This document shows, in pieces, positions 21,616 through 31,994 of a DNA stretch of 60,000 nucleotides. A program made the translations under genes and the position numbers. Every line of letters begins with the position of its first letter. Position 1 is the first letter of the stretch. The notes below the pieces were generated by a model, which was not told the origin of the DNA, made no database searches, and saw only the letters and a program-made list of their open reading frames with translations. Source of the stretch: Takakia lepidozioides (lineage: Eukaryota > Streptophyta > Takakiopsida > Takakiales > Takakiaceae); assembly GCA_030704615.1 (NCBI GenBank), contig CM060732.1, forward strand, positions 67,997,053-68,057,052, read 5' to 3'.

Positions 21616-24600
21616 TCACGCGTGTTTAATAAACTTTTCAGACCATAAGGTGGCACTTCCCTGCGTGTTACCCAATGTGGTATGATTAGGGGTAACAGAG
21701 TAGTCCGGGTACGGCAACACAACCTCTGAAATCATGACCGATTTCACATGGATACGGTAATAGTTGTCTGGCACATTTGCTTTCGGAAATCCAGCAATAT
21801 ATCCCACACCTGCCCTTCTTTTTGGTGCACAAGGATCAAACAATAACACCTTGTCGCCGATCTGAAACTGCAACAAAAACCAGATTCCTATATCAGAAAT
21901 GAACCCTGGAGAACAGACACTGACAGCTTGGCACTCCTGCAAAATGCATCCTCGTTCTTCCAGCAAACACCCCAACCCTACCTATTGCAGTACTTCCAAT
22001 TCTGAATTGCATTTGCCTGTCTCTATACTCCATGCTGACATGATCAAAGGTGGAACGGTGCCATACCTAGTTGATAGCAGGTTCTGCATGGTCAACATGG
22101 ATGTGGTAGGACGATGTCACAAAACTACCTTTGTAGGTTGTCAATCCTGCAGCTACACAGCGATACATAGGGGGTGTATTGATCCAGCATCAGACAAGGA
22201 AACAAAAGAGGACAAAGGAAGTACTTACACTGTGCGGATTTTGTTGGTCACCCCATGGTTCAGTTACATCCACTGTGGTTGTAGTCTGATTGATAGCACA
22301 TATTGTGCTTTCCCTGCCCATTGAACGCTTCACTGGTTTCACCATCTGCATATTGAATGACACATAATCAAAAAATGAGAATAGCACGAATGACACACAT
22401 TGTGAAGTAGCATTAACAATACAAATCCACCCACGCGCCCAAGCATTGAATCTTTTGCTCTCACCTTTCTTTGATTATGCTTTGTTGTTGCATCGGGAGG
22501 CAAAGTCGTTGGAACTCTGGCAGCAGGAAGCCCTGGTTCGGATGCCTTTGCAGATTGTTGTGATCCACTATCCATGGCTGCAGTATTGAACAAGTAGTTG
22601 GGCTGCCCATATCTGTATGGGTGCCCTGACACATACTTAGGGATGTGTGCAGCCTTGGATACACCCTCTAACCAAGGCAGTAATTCTTTCATAAGCCTCT
22701 TGCAGTTTGGCTGATCCCTCAACTTCCATGGATACGGGAAGATGCAATTATTTGCAGGGTTGGGTAAGCAAGTGAGTGGGGAATCGTCCACCAGCAAAGT
22801 ATTGGTTGGATTGTAATGGCTGTAGTCCTTCCAAAACTTACATAAGTTCTTGTACATGACAGTTTTAGAAGGATTGAGAGGGTCCACCATTCCCACAGGT
22901 TGGTCACAATAGTCTTGGTGAAGCACCATCTTTGGTTGCTTCCCAGGAAACAATGCTTTCACAACTGGAAGGACATTACTCAATGACATGGAAGACCATA
23001 CACCTACATCAAAAATCTGAAGGCATCGGTCCAGAAACTCCTGACACCCAGGTCTGGAGGTGACAGTGGGCTCTAGGTGTTCCCTTGTTCGTAGTCTGCT
23101 CTCACATAACAATCCATTCAAGTCAAGTATAAGGATGTGTTTCTGCCTCTCAGTTTCCGAAGGCAATTACCAACAACTTGTACATGATTATCATGTACAA
23201 AAGACACACCTTTCTGTGGGGCACTCTGCAAATTCATGGAGACCTCACAGGCATATTGAGAGGGTAGTACATATGCCGGAAGTGCTACTGGTGTAGGGGA
23301 CAACAAAACGGATGAACACTTTGCAGTTGCCTCAACAATATGGGGGGATGGATTGAGTTCACCTTCAGACCAACCCTCCATGTCATCATCCCCCTCCATT
23401 TCTGAAAGCCCAAACAATGAGCCTATTGTGTTTGGCTTTGGTGGCGGTGAAGAAACTGCCTTGAACAGGTTGAGTGGTGAGCCCATAACATGAGAAATAG
23501 TCTCATTTGTTGTGTGTGGCGCAAAGGTGGTGCATGGTGGACCTGTAGGTTCCGAATCTGGCACATTCATGCCAAGTTTAGCTGCGAGCGCAATGTTGAA
23601 TGCAGCTGCTGCCTCCAGTTGGCCTTGGACTGCTTCCAAAGCTGCCTTGGAGCTGGCTTCCATCTGCACTTGTTTGTTTTCCATAGCATCGAGGCGAGCT
23701 GCTAGTGAACCAATTCCCTGCCCCATCACATAGAACACCTCCAAAGTAACAATTCACTACACTGACTGATGAACTAGTAAGAAAACAGAACCAAACGGCA
23801 ACTAGCAACGGCATGGAAATCACGAATATGTAATTCACACCAGAATTGGTACTGAGTTTATATACCGTTGTGGCTGCACTGCCTGTACACCCCGAGCCTA
23901 GCCTTTGTCACTCCTGGCGCTACCGGCGATCTCCTGCAAACTTGGTGTACGTCCAGTCTCCTTCTCCTGTGATTGCAACAAACTTGCAAGTGTTAATGAC
24001 TAGCATAGCACACTGCCAACAGTAAAGAATTATCTAGGATAGCGTCAATGACTCCCCCTCAATAAGAGTGCTTAGTTTCTTGCTGGCGCCCAACTCTGAG
24101 AAGGCCCCCAAGTAGTAGCAATGTGTACTAATTCAATGGTGATAGGAATAGACTCTGAGCTCCAGCCAAAAAAACCCAACACATAAAGTTTGTCAATGCA
24201 AAACAATGTGGGAACTTCCTATGTTGTAAGAGAAGTATACCAGTCGTGCTACAACACCGCTGATTCCACTGCGACCTGATCGAGATGTATTCTTCACACA
24301 TCCCCGCGCCTTGACACCATTTGCCTGAAATTTCTTGAAATCAGTGGAACCCCAACTAACAACTAGTTGTGCCCATGTCTTGTCTGGCACATGATGGGGT
24401 TTGGGCAGCCCCACACTATAGTAATTTTTGAACAGCTTATTTCGTTGGTACTTGAGCTGCCCGCAAATTGTTTTTGTAATAGCCTTTATGTTAAGACCAG
24501 GAGGTCCGTATTCCCAATCTGAAGCCAGGATCTCCATGATCTTTTCAATTAAGTGTAATGGTTGATCCTGAGCATACAATGACCAGTCCAACAAACGTTG

Positions 24601-25787
24601 ACACTGCCCTCGCAGAGCTGTCATCCACTGGTTCCGAGCAGGACCTTCAGGGTTTCCAAGTTCATCACAAGAAATGAAAAATTTCCTCCTCCCTACAGCC
24701 ACATTCTGAGCAGCCTGGTCTCTCAGATCTTTTGCAAGTGCCCTTCTTTCCCTCCTTAAAGCATTTTTGCGTTCCATAGGAGTCACACCTGATGTCCCCC
24801 TAGGACTAAGGCTGGAATCCTGCAAGGTTTCAGCAGTACCATGCATGTTACCACCTTCACTCTGTTGGGGCTGGACTGCTGTCTCCCACCCCACAGGATG
24901 ATGCGGAGCAAATGCATCCTCGGTCTGTTTCAGAATGCCTTTCCCTTTCAGGGTATTAGGTGTACCTGGAGATGTTGGATAAAGAGGTGGCCGCGGTGCA
25001 GTGAAGCTCGAAGGTGCCGGCAGTTGTACTCCACTGTAGTTGGATCCTGAAGGTTGGTGGCCACCATACTGGACCTGCCCCTGGTGTGGTCTTGCAGGGC
25101 TGGTAGGATAGAGGGAGGAAGTAAGTTGGTTGTACATAGGCCGAGGAGGATACATACTATGGGTATGCATTCCATAATGGTGGTAAATGGAATACCCACC
25201 TTGACTGGGATCATGCATTGGAGCGCCTGCAGGTGGAGCAAAAGAATTGTAATTCTGGCACTGAGAATCATTGTTTGGAGGTTTATAGTGAGGATACGGC
25301 ATGTGCCCATGCAGATTATACCCTGACATGGCAGGATACTGTGGGTACATAAGCGGATACGAGGGAGGAGCCGATACTGGTGGATACAAGGGAGCTGGAA
25401 CGTCAGTCTGTGGAGTGGGCGGGGCTGGTTTTTCGTAAGGGGAAACAACCGCGCCACTCATCACAGCAGTTGGCGCAATAGTTGGTGCACACTTTGCTGG
25501 AGTAAGAGACTTATGCTCGTTCGCATCCTTCCCTGCAATTCCCTTCCTTTTTTTGACTGAACTCTGCACACATTGCTCAACAGAAACATGTGAAACAATA
25601 CGACCATACTACTAGGGATGGCAAACCACGTGGGTAAGCCAAGCCCAAAGGCCTATGCAAGAAGACCCTGTCAGTCAGACCTATGGTACAGTCAGCTGAA
25701 TCGCATGCCTCATACCAGCGACCCTATGATAAATACCTGAATATTAGGAAGGAAGAACTCACCCTGCTAGATGAATCTGACGTGGAG
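21616..25787 (-). pseudogene. Transposase_24-like / FCP1-like composite gene, 5' end lost
   Basis: Minus-strand exons with consensus borders: 25763-25787 (start lost at E1), 24241-25563, from 23966, from 23717, one ending at 22465, 22229-22345 and 21616-21867. The large exon is Pro/Tyr/Gly-rich, then basic (RKNALRRERRALAKDL), then has the Transposase_24 pattern: WEYGPPGLN, ICGQLKYQRNKLFKNYY, VPDKTWAQLVVSWGS and SGRSGISGVVARL. EKETGRTPSLQEI matches that family's following segment. Next comes a short coiled coil, then an FCP1/NIF phosphatase-like domain: ILILDLNGLLCE (normally DLDGTL; second Asp is Asn), RPGCQEFLDRC, VGVWSS and TLLVDDSPLT. The C-terminal exons encode DVTEPWGDQQNPHS and QIGDKVLLFDP..RRAGVGYI. 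The joins of the last two are phase-consistent. The exon after EKETG hits a TAG and the junction before the FCP1 part is unclear, so it may be inactive. Confidence 0.6.
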
Positions 25788-25794
25788 GCTGAAT

Positions 25795-26870
25795 TTTTTT
25801 TTATTAAAAAAATAAAATTGGCGGTGGCATTGGCGGTCGCGTAATTTAAAAAAGAAAAACAGCGAGATCCGTATTGGCGGTCGAATAATTTTGAAAATAT
25901 ATAAAAAACAAGCCACCGCCAGAATTGGCGGTCGCTTAATTTCAATAATATATAAAATTAAGCGACAGCCAATATAAAAAAACAAGTGAGGGCCATATGG
26001 CGGTCGTTATTTTTTTTTTAAAGGATATAAAAAAAACCAGCGACCGCCATAATATGGCGGTCGCTTTATTTTACAAATATTAAAAAAAACCTTTATTTTT
26101 CAAATTAACAAAAATAATTAAATAATAATAATTTCAGAAAATGCAGCGACCACCAGTAATGGCGGTCGCTTTTATTTTTTATTTTTTTAAATAGAGCGAC
26201 AGCCATTATTGGTGGTCACTTTTATTTTTTTACTTTTTAAAATAGAGCGACCGCCATTACTGGCGGTCGCTTGTATATTTTTAATTTCTGAAAATGCAGC
26301 GACCGCCGGTAATGGCGGTCTTTTTTTTTTTAATGTTTTTAAATAAAGCGACCGCCATTATTGGCGGTCACCTTTTTTTAAATTTTAAAAGGCCGACTGC
26401 CATTACTGGCGGTCGCTTGTAAATTTTTAAATTCTGAAAATGCAGCGACCGCCAATAATGGTGGTCGCATTTTTTTTAAAAACAAAATAGAGCGACCACC
26501 ATTATTGGCGGTCGTTTTTTTATTATAAAAAATAGAGCGACCGCCATTACTTGCGGTCGCTTGTATATTTTTAATTTCTGAAAATGCTGCGATCGCCAGT
26601 AATGGCAGTCGGTTTTTTTTAAATTTTTAAATAGAGCGACCGCCATTACTGGTGGTCGCTTGTATATTTTAAATTTCTAGAAATGTTGCGACCGCTAGTA
26701 CAGGCGGTCGCTTTTGTTTCTTTTGTTTTTTTTTAAAGAGAACAATTGCCGTTACTGGCGATCGCTTTTATTGTTTAATTTTTTAAATAGAGCGACCTCC
26801 ATTACTGGCGGTCACTTTTTTGTTGTTTTTTTTAAATGCAGCGACCGCCATGGTGGCGGTCATTTCTAGA
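25795..26870. repeat. E1 left hairpin array
   Basis: More than a dozen inverted repeats of the form GCGACCGCCAttactGGCGGTCGC, spaced every 60-75 bp by T- or A-rich linkers (TTTTTAATTTCTGAAAATGC recurs). Each unit can form a stem of about 9-10 bp with a 4-6-base loop. Many copies have single-arm substitutions. Confidence 0.9.
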
Positions 26871-27312
26871 AGGTGTGCCTTGCGCGTGGACTGAGGTGAG
26901 GGGGGGGGGGGGGCCAGATAAGCCAAGGGAGGTTCATTCTCCCCATCACTTCCTCTCCACACAACTTCTGTATGCGTGACATGTAACTATTTCATGACAC
27001 GTAGTCACGTGGAGAAGGAGGCCATTGGCTGGGGGGGATTTATTTGTCGCGATTTCTGTTGAAATCGTTGCAGAATGCTCCCATAGCCCCTCCTCTGGCT
27101 TCCGGGAACATTTCATTCTACAAAATTAGCTTTTAATAACTATTATGGCACTTATTCAAACCCGTTTCGTTAAGGGTTTAGGGTTAATTGTAATTTTTCG
27201 ATTGAGATCGCAGTTCCTGAGTTCTAAGCCATTTCCACATTTGTTTCAGTAGTGTTTAACTTTCCGTTACTTTTTAATAAACGTTGTTTAGGGTTTCTCC
27301 GATTGTTACAAA
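26871..27312 (+). promoter_or_regulatory. Upstream region of the E1 RING gene
   Basis: Similar to 45800-46180 in E2: shared blocks around TTCTC..CTCACT, CCACAC, GTGGAGAAGG and ATTGGTTGGG/ATTGGCTGGG. E2 has CTTATAAGG where E1 has CAGATAAGC, so the TATA box seems lost in E1. Contains a poly-G run (26900-26914). Confidence 0.5.
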
Positions 27313-29652
27313 ATGGCAGAGGGCTAGGACGATGAGCGTCATGGAAGAGATGACCCCTATGAACACGGACCGCCCCTAAGAAAATCAAAGGGTCTTAGGG
27401 CATGACTTGAATTGGAAAGTATATGATGACCCTATCATACTAGCAGAGAGAGGGATGGGAGGATTTTCCGGAGGAGTTCAGGTGGCCGAGCACGAAATGC
27501 AAAAAATTCGTGAAATGATGTCACATCAATCGATTGTGGCCTAGACCTAGACATGTGGTGCAAACCAGAAACAATTGTGCGGACTTCAGGTCTTGCATGC
27601 ACTTGCATTTCCAGCATATGGCGACTGAGGTGCACTGCACATTGTGGGATGAACCACTCTAAAAAGGCCAAATCCCGTACACCTTGGCAGTCATGTTGTA
27701 CGTGGAGGTGATTCTGTTGCGTCCAGTGAATTGACAAACTGCTAGTAGGAGGAACGCAACGATGCAATACCATTTCGTCGACATCCCGGACACGTTTGGA
27801 ATAACCCCGGCTACGATACTGGGCATGCCCGAGGCACCGGTGCAACAAGTATTTGGAACCTTAGAGGATGAACTGGCGGAAACAAAACAGCGAGTCCGAA
27901 TCCTGTAGGACCTTGTGGAATGACAAAGACTGCACATAGCCGAGTTGGAGGGTACATTGCAAAACACGCCTCGAAACAATGAAGGCACTGTCCACAATGA
28001 CGTTCGAACGAACGACGTGGACATGTCCGCGGAGTTTACAATGCCAGATCGCAGTATCGACCGCATCATTGCCGGAATTACAGACGTCCTTGACCCTGAG
28101 GCCGATAAAAGCATGGTTGAAGAACAACGAATTGCGGATGAGAGAAGTAGAAAAAAAAAAAAATCTAGTACTGGAAACCGGGGAATGCTTGAGGGTAGCC
28201 ATTCAATCTGATACCATGGATGATGTCGATCGCGTTACAAGGGAGTAGAACATTGTCATGGCAACTGCATAGTGGTTGTCAAAAGCATTCGAGATTCAGG
28301 CATGGGTCCCATTAGATGGTGATTGGGTACAATGGGTGACCCACTTGGCCTCCAGATAAGCACGGGTACAGTGGGCACTGTCGGCCTTGCAACGTGTCGC
28401 ATGCATGTCAAACCGTAACGTGGATAGTATTTATGACAACATACAAAGGTATAACGATCTCCACAACGTATCAAGCATTTTCGCCGGGTACACAAACTGG
28501 GCAGATGTGGAGTCTACGATCGATCGATGTGAGCACAGAATTTGGAGATCGAACAGAAGCATAAACTGGATATTGGAGAAAGAGGAGGATTGGGACACCA
28601 CGCCAAGGATGAGCAGCCATATCAACGCGGCCGAGGAGATACCACGAGGCGTTTTGTCGTCATGGATATCAGATGACACAGTTTATTCGATGTGCAGGAA
28701 TCCATACGACCCAGAGAGATGTCATGTACTTGGATCATGTGGACATATCTTCTATCTCACATGTCTTATCCCACAATCCTTGCGGACGAGCGCTTGCCAG
28801 AATGTCGTACACCAATCCATCACCGTTTTTATGAGCTAGTGGGCTTAGAGGACGGGATGTCGATAGGTTTTGAATACAATCGGCACAACCTCCTATTGGA
28901 TAAGCAACCACATACATTTTTGAATTGTGTGCATTGGGACAAAAACTTGTTGTTGTGGGAGAAATGCATGGCATACATGCCGGAAACCCAGCATACGTTA
29001 AATCACCCCAGTATTTCTGGGTCACATCTGACTGGGAGATAACGGTGCGTGTAGGAGACATTCCCGATTGGTGAGAGAGAGAGAGAGCAGTTTTGCAGCA
29101 ATTTGGGAGGGCATTGGAGTCAGAGAAGGTCGAGGTTTATCCGGCTCCCATAGGGTCCATGGGTGTTGCGCGAGAACGAATTGTATAACCGAGAACCGAT
29201 TGGAAGACATTTGTTGCTGTCCGAATTAGATGATGTTGTAATATGTCAACGCCAATTGAGGGCAACGTACAAGCAGACTCTTCGTGGGGACGACAAAATG
29301 ATTAGGGACCCGCGAGAGGCAGTTAGAAAGTTTCAAGGGTACCATCAAGGTAGTTGTAGAGGAATGGAGGCGATTATGGACAGATCATTTTCATCGTGTT
29401 TCGGGGGCTTTGTTGCCGGATGTGGATGGCCTCGTTGCCAATTTATGTGCGGCACGAGCACGCGCCGACGATCCACCTCCGCCACGTCGTGAGATTCTGC
29501 AAGAAAGTCAACTTTCACCGCAAAGTAAGCGGATGCTGGCCAGAATTGATCACATGCCCCTCATTGACCATGAAATCACGGTCCCAAACTCTCCGTATTG
29601 GCAGTGCAAATCAGGCCACAACATCACATCCCTTGTCCCCGGAGAGTGACGA
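27313..29652 (+). pseudogene. E1 RING-finger protein, decayed copy
   Basis: It starts ATGGCAGAGGGC at 27313 and has a TAG at codon 5 and many later stops and shifts. Segments align to the E2 copy: DDPYEHGPP, MPDRSIDRIIAG..VEEQRIADERSRK, LQRVACMSNRNVDSIYDNIQRY, YTNWADVES, SINWILEKEEDWDT and DTVYSMCRNP..LGSCGHIFYLTC, then after a frameshift PECRTPIHHRFYELVGL. Two zinc ligands are lost: the first Cys (VCIMC in E2) is Tyr and the fourth-position His (FHPAC) is Tyr. Past the point where E2 stops, E1 keeps extra open segments (29163-29492; 29410-29652, PPPPRREILQESQLSPQSKR), which may be an original C-terminal extension. RING proteins usually act as ubiquitin E3 ligases; this copy is not functional. 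Confidence 0.65.
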
Positions 29653-30207
29653 CGAGGATTCAAATGAGTAGCAACGTAGTACATAGACAATGTGGATTTT
29701 TGTTGTAGCTTGAAATTTTAGAACACACCGATAGCACTCCGCCAATTTTGTATATGCATCAATTTTGTTAATACACATGTGCGGCACCTGTAAATTTCAA
29801 TTGCATGAGCAGCGTAACGCGTTTTCTTCCAGTTTTGCACTCATGTGATGGGGAAGAAGTGGTTCACCCTCAAATTTACAATGGTGTAATATTTGGTCAT
29901 GACGTGTTTGTGGGTATCTGCAATGAACTCCGAAAGATGGGCAACAAGAAAAATGGATGTTAACCAATATGTTATAACGAGTTACGAATGCTCATCTTCC
30001 TGACAAATTTCGCCTAGTCTCGTATTTCATAATCATGTCATATGAAGAACATACCACAAAGTTAATGAAACACAATATAATTTCGATTGATCTCATATTA
30101 CTCTGGGACCTGTCAGATGGTACATTGGACATACTGGCAAAGTCTCGAAGCGAACGAAAATCATTTGGATGGTCAACCATCCGTTGGCCCATTGGACAAA
30201 TTTCGTT
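29653..30207. repeat. E1 central spacer with satellite related to E2
   Basis: Two tandem units containing CTCATATTACTCTGGGACCT, then GATGGTACATTG and CTAGCAAAGTCT (near 30093 and 30210), separated by about 120 bp. Their reverse complement matches units at 48700-48990 of E2 (GGTCCCAGTGTAATATGAG). The rest has no gene. Confidence 0.7.
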
Positions 30208-30800
30208 TCATCTCATATTACTCTGGGACCTCTTAGATGGTACATTGAGCACACTAGCAAAGTCTAAAAGCTCCCAACGCTCCGGTATTCTAGAATCGCC
30301 AACAATCCTATACCGACGGACCTTAGCATACCCTCCTTCTTTGTAAGGGCCAATCTCTACCACCTTCGCAGTAGAGTTCAGGTAATAAAGACCAGTTGTG
30401 CCTCCCCCGCCCAATTACCCCGCCTTCCAAGGGACAACCCTAGTCCGGCGATGTGAATCCTGACTTGCTGAGCAAGCCCAATACTCAGCACACCGCATTA
30501 ACTCAGCTTCAGCGGAGGGCACTCGACCCTCGGTTGTTCTACCCTTCCATGTTTTCATTAGCTGCCTCAAATTCCACGTGGCGTCTTTTGCCCTGCTTTG
30601 GATCCACCGATTGAACTTCGGCTTGTCCCTGTCCACCGTCCTCTTAACCCCCACCAAAACGTTTGTCATTTTCCCCTCCATATTTTGCTGGAAAATCTGA
30701 AACACCTCACATTCATGCCTGACATAAGCCCATCTGGGACATTTGCACCTCCCGTTGGCAGTGCCAAGCAACGAAGTCCGAAAGGACTACAGGATACCAA
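30208..30800 (-). pseudogene. E1 kinase-like protein, truncated copy
   Basis: On the minus strand, 30771 to 30418 reads RHECEVFQIFQQNMEGKM, KFNRWIQSRAKDATWNLRQL and EAELMRCAEYWACSAS. This aligns with the E2 N-terminal region (RHGNEGFLTNMEMRM; QFTKWMEDRAHDATWNLRQT). After a single in-frame TAA (30415-30417) the same frame gives YLNSTAKVVEIGPYKEGGYA then KVRRYRIVGDSRIP, the kinase Gly-rich loop, and WELLDFASV. It then runs into satellite-derived sequence (NVPSKRSQSNMR). The Ala-x-Lys strand, catalytic loop and the rest of the kinase are missing, so this copy is truncated after the N-lobe start. Confidence 0.65.
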
Positions 30801-30849
30801 GGAACCGCACCACGAGAGGGGCAAAAGTGATCAGAAATGGAGAGGGGAA

Positions 30850-30860
30850 TGGTTTATATA
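30850..30860 (-). promoter_or_regulatory. Candidate TATA box, E1 kinase gene
   Basis: GGTTTATATAGG on + reads CCTATATAAACC on -. It is placed upstream of the kinase pseudogene. E2 has an equivalent TATA-like motif upstream of its kinase gene. Confidence 0.45.
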
Positions 30861-31149
30861 GGCGCCCTCCCCCCCCCCCCCCAAAAGATGGCATTATGCT
30901 TAAAAAAGAGCGACGGGCAAGTGACGCCTCGCCATGTGTCAGCGTGGCTTGACTGGCCAGTCGCACCTCGCCACGCACACCCACATGGAGAGTTCAAGGG
31001 TTCAAAACCACCTCCCCCCATCCCATTTGTTTCATTTTTCCTAACCCGTGGCACCTCGCCACGTGGCTGGCCCAACCGCCGATTCATGATTTTTATTTAT
31101 TTTTTAAATACGTCACACGGCGGGTCCCTAGATTTCTTTAAAAATAAAA

Positions 31150-31785
31150 ATAAACGCGACCGCCACATGGCGGTCGCTGTTTTTTTTTTAATATATTAAC
31201 TAAGCGACCGCCGCTAAATGGCGGTCGCTTCATTTTTAAAAATATATTAAGTAAGCGACCGCCAAACGGCAGTCGTTTAATTTAAGAATCAAAATCAAAT
31301 CGAACGACCGCCTCCAAATGGCGGTCGCTGTATTGTATATTAACAAAAATAATGGCGGTCACTGCATTTTTCAAAAATTTACTGAATGGAAATAAAAATA
31401 AGCGACCGCTGCTAAATGGCGGTCGGTAAATTTAAAAGATATATATATGCTGTATTTTTACAAAATATATCAAAGATATAATAATATAATATAATTAAGT
31501 GCGAGCGACCGCCAATCTGCGCGGTCGTTTCATTTAAAACATAATAAACTTCAACCGACCGCCAATGTAGGCGGTCGCTTATTTTAAAATATAATAAAAT
31601 ATAAGCGACCGCCAATATGGACAGTCGCTTCATTGAAAAATTAATAAATTACCGGCGACCGCCAATATATTCGGTCGCTTAATTTAACGAAATATTAAAT
31701 CACAAGAGACTGCCAATATGGGCGGTCGCTTCATTAAAAAATTAAAAATAATATGCGACCGCCAATATAGGCGGATGTATTTTTT
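31150..31785. repeat. E1 right hairpin array
   Basis: About ten GCGACCGCC..GGCGGTCGC hairpins in AT-rich spacers of 35-45 bp, on the far side of the gene pair from the left array. Arm changes are scattered (for example GGACAGTCGC and TTCGGTCGC). Confidence 0.9.
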
Positions 31786-31904
31786 TAAAGAAATTAATAA
31801 ATATTAATAATTGGCCATATCTGTTTTACTCCGTGGCTGCCATGTCATTACAAATGGTAGAAGTAAATCGTAAAAATCAAATGTAAGAAAAATTACATGG
31901 GTAA

Positions 31905-31990
31905 ACGTCCGGATTCGACGTGACGTGACGCACAGCGTACGTGACGGCCGACGTGTCAGCGCCACGTCACGTCATGAATGATAATTAGGG
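31905..31990. repeat. E1 right terminal inverted repeat
   Basis: AACGTCCGGATTCGACGTGA, then CGTGTCAGCGCCACGTCACG and TGAATGATAATTAGGG. The reverse complement matches the E2 left terminus (43507-43582). It is rich in overlapping CACGTCACGTC palindromic motifs. The similarity extends inward at lower identity to about 31800 (GGCCATATCTGTTTTAC; CATGTCATTACAAA). Confidence 0.8.
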
Positions 31991-31994
31991 TCCC

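Larger units (their letters stand above)
25787..31990 (+). mobile_element. Element E1: hairpin-array transposon with RING and kinase cargo
   Basis: A paralogue of E2. It has a left hairpin array, a RING pseudogene on +, a short satellite, a kinase pseudogene on -, a right hairpin array and a right terminal inverted repeat (31905-31990). The right terminus matches the inverted left terminus of E2 over about 250 bp, down to the shared outer AATGATAAYTAGGG. The left terminus is not recognisable; the array begins directly against exon sequence of the transposase-like gene, so the left TIR is deleted or diverged. It has more stops than E2. No target duplication was found. Confidence 0.7.

Noticed and set aside
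25757-25787. CCCTGCTAGATGAATCTGACGTGG as the missing E1 left terminus
   Set aside because: It resembles the terminus only loosely, lacks a matching TCCCGG duplication, and is better explained as exon end plus GTGAGT donor of the minus-strand gene.
25795-26870. CRISPR-like array (regular repeats with spacers)
   Set aside because: The repeats are short dyads with variable AT-rich spacers of similar sequence, in a plant nuclear context with no cas genes.
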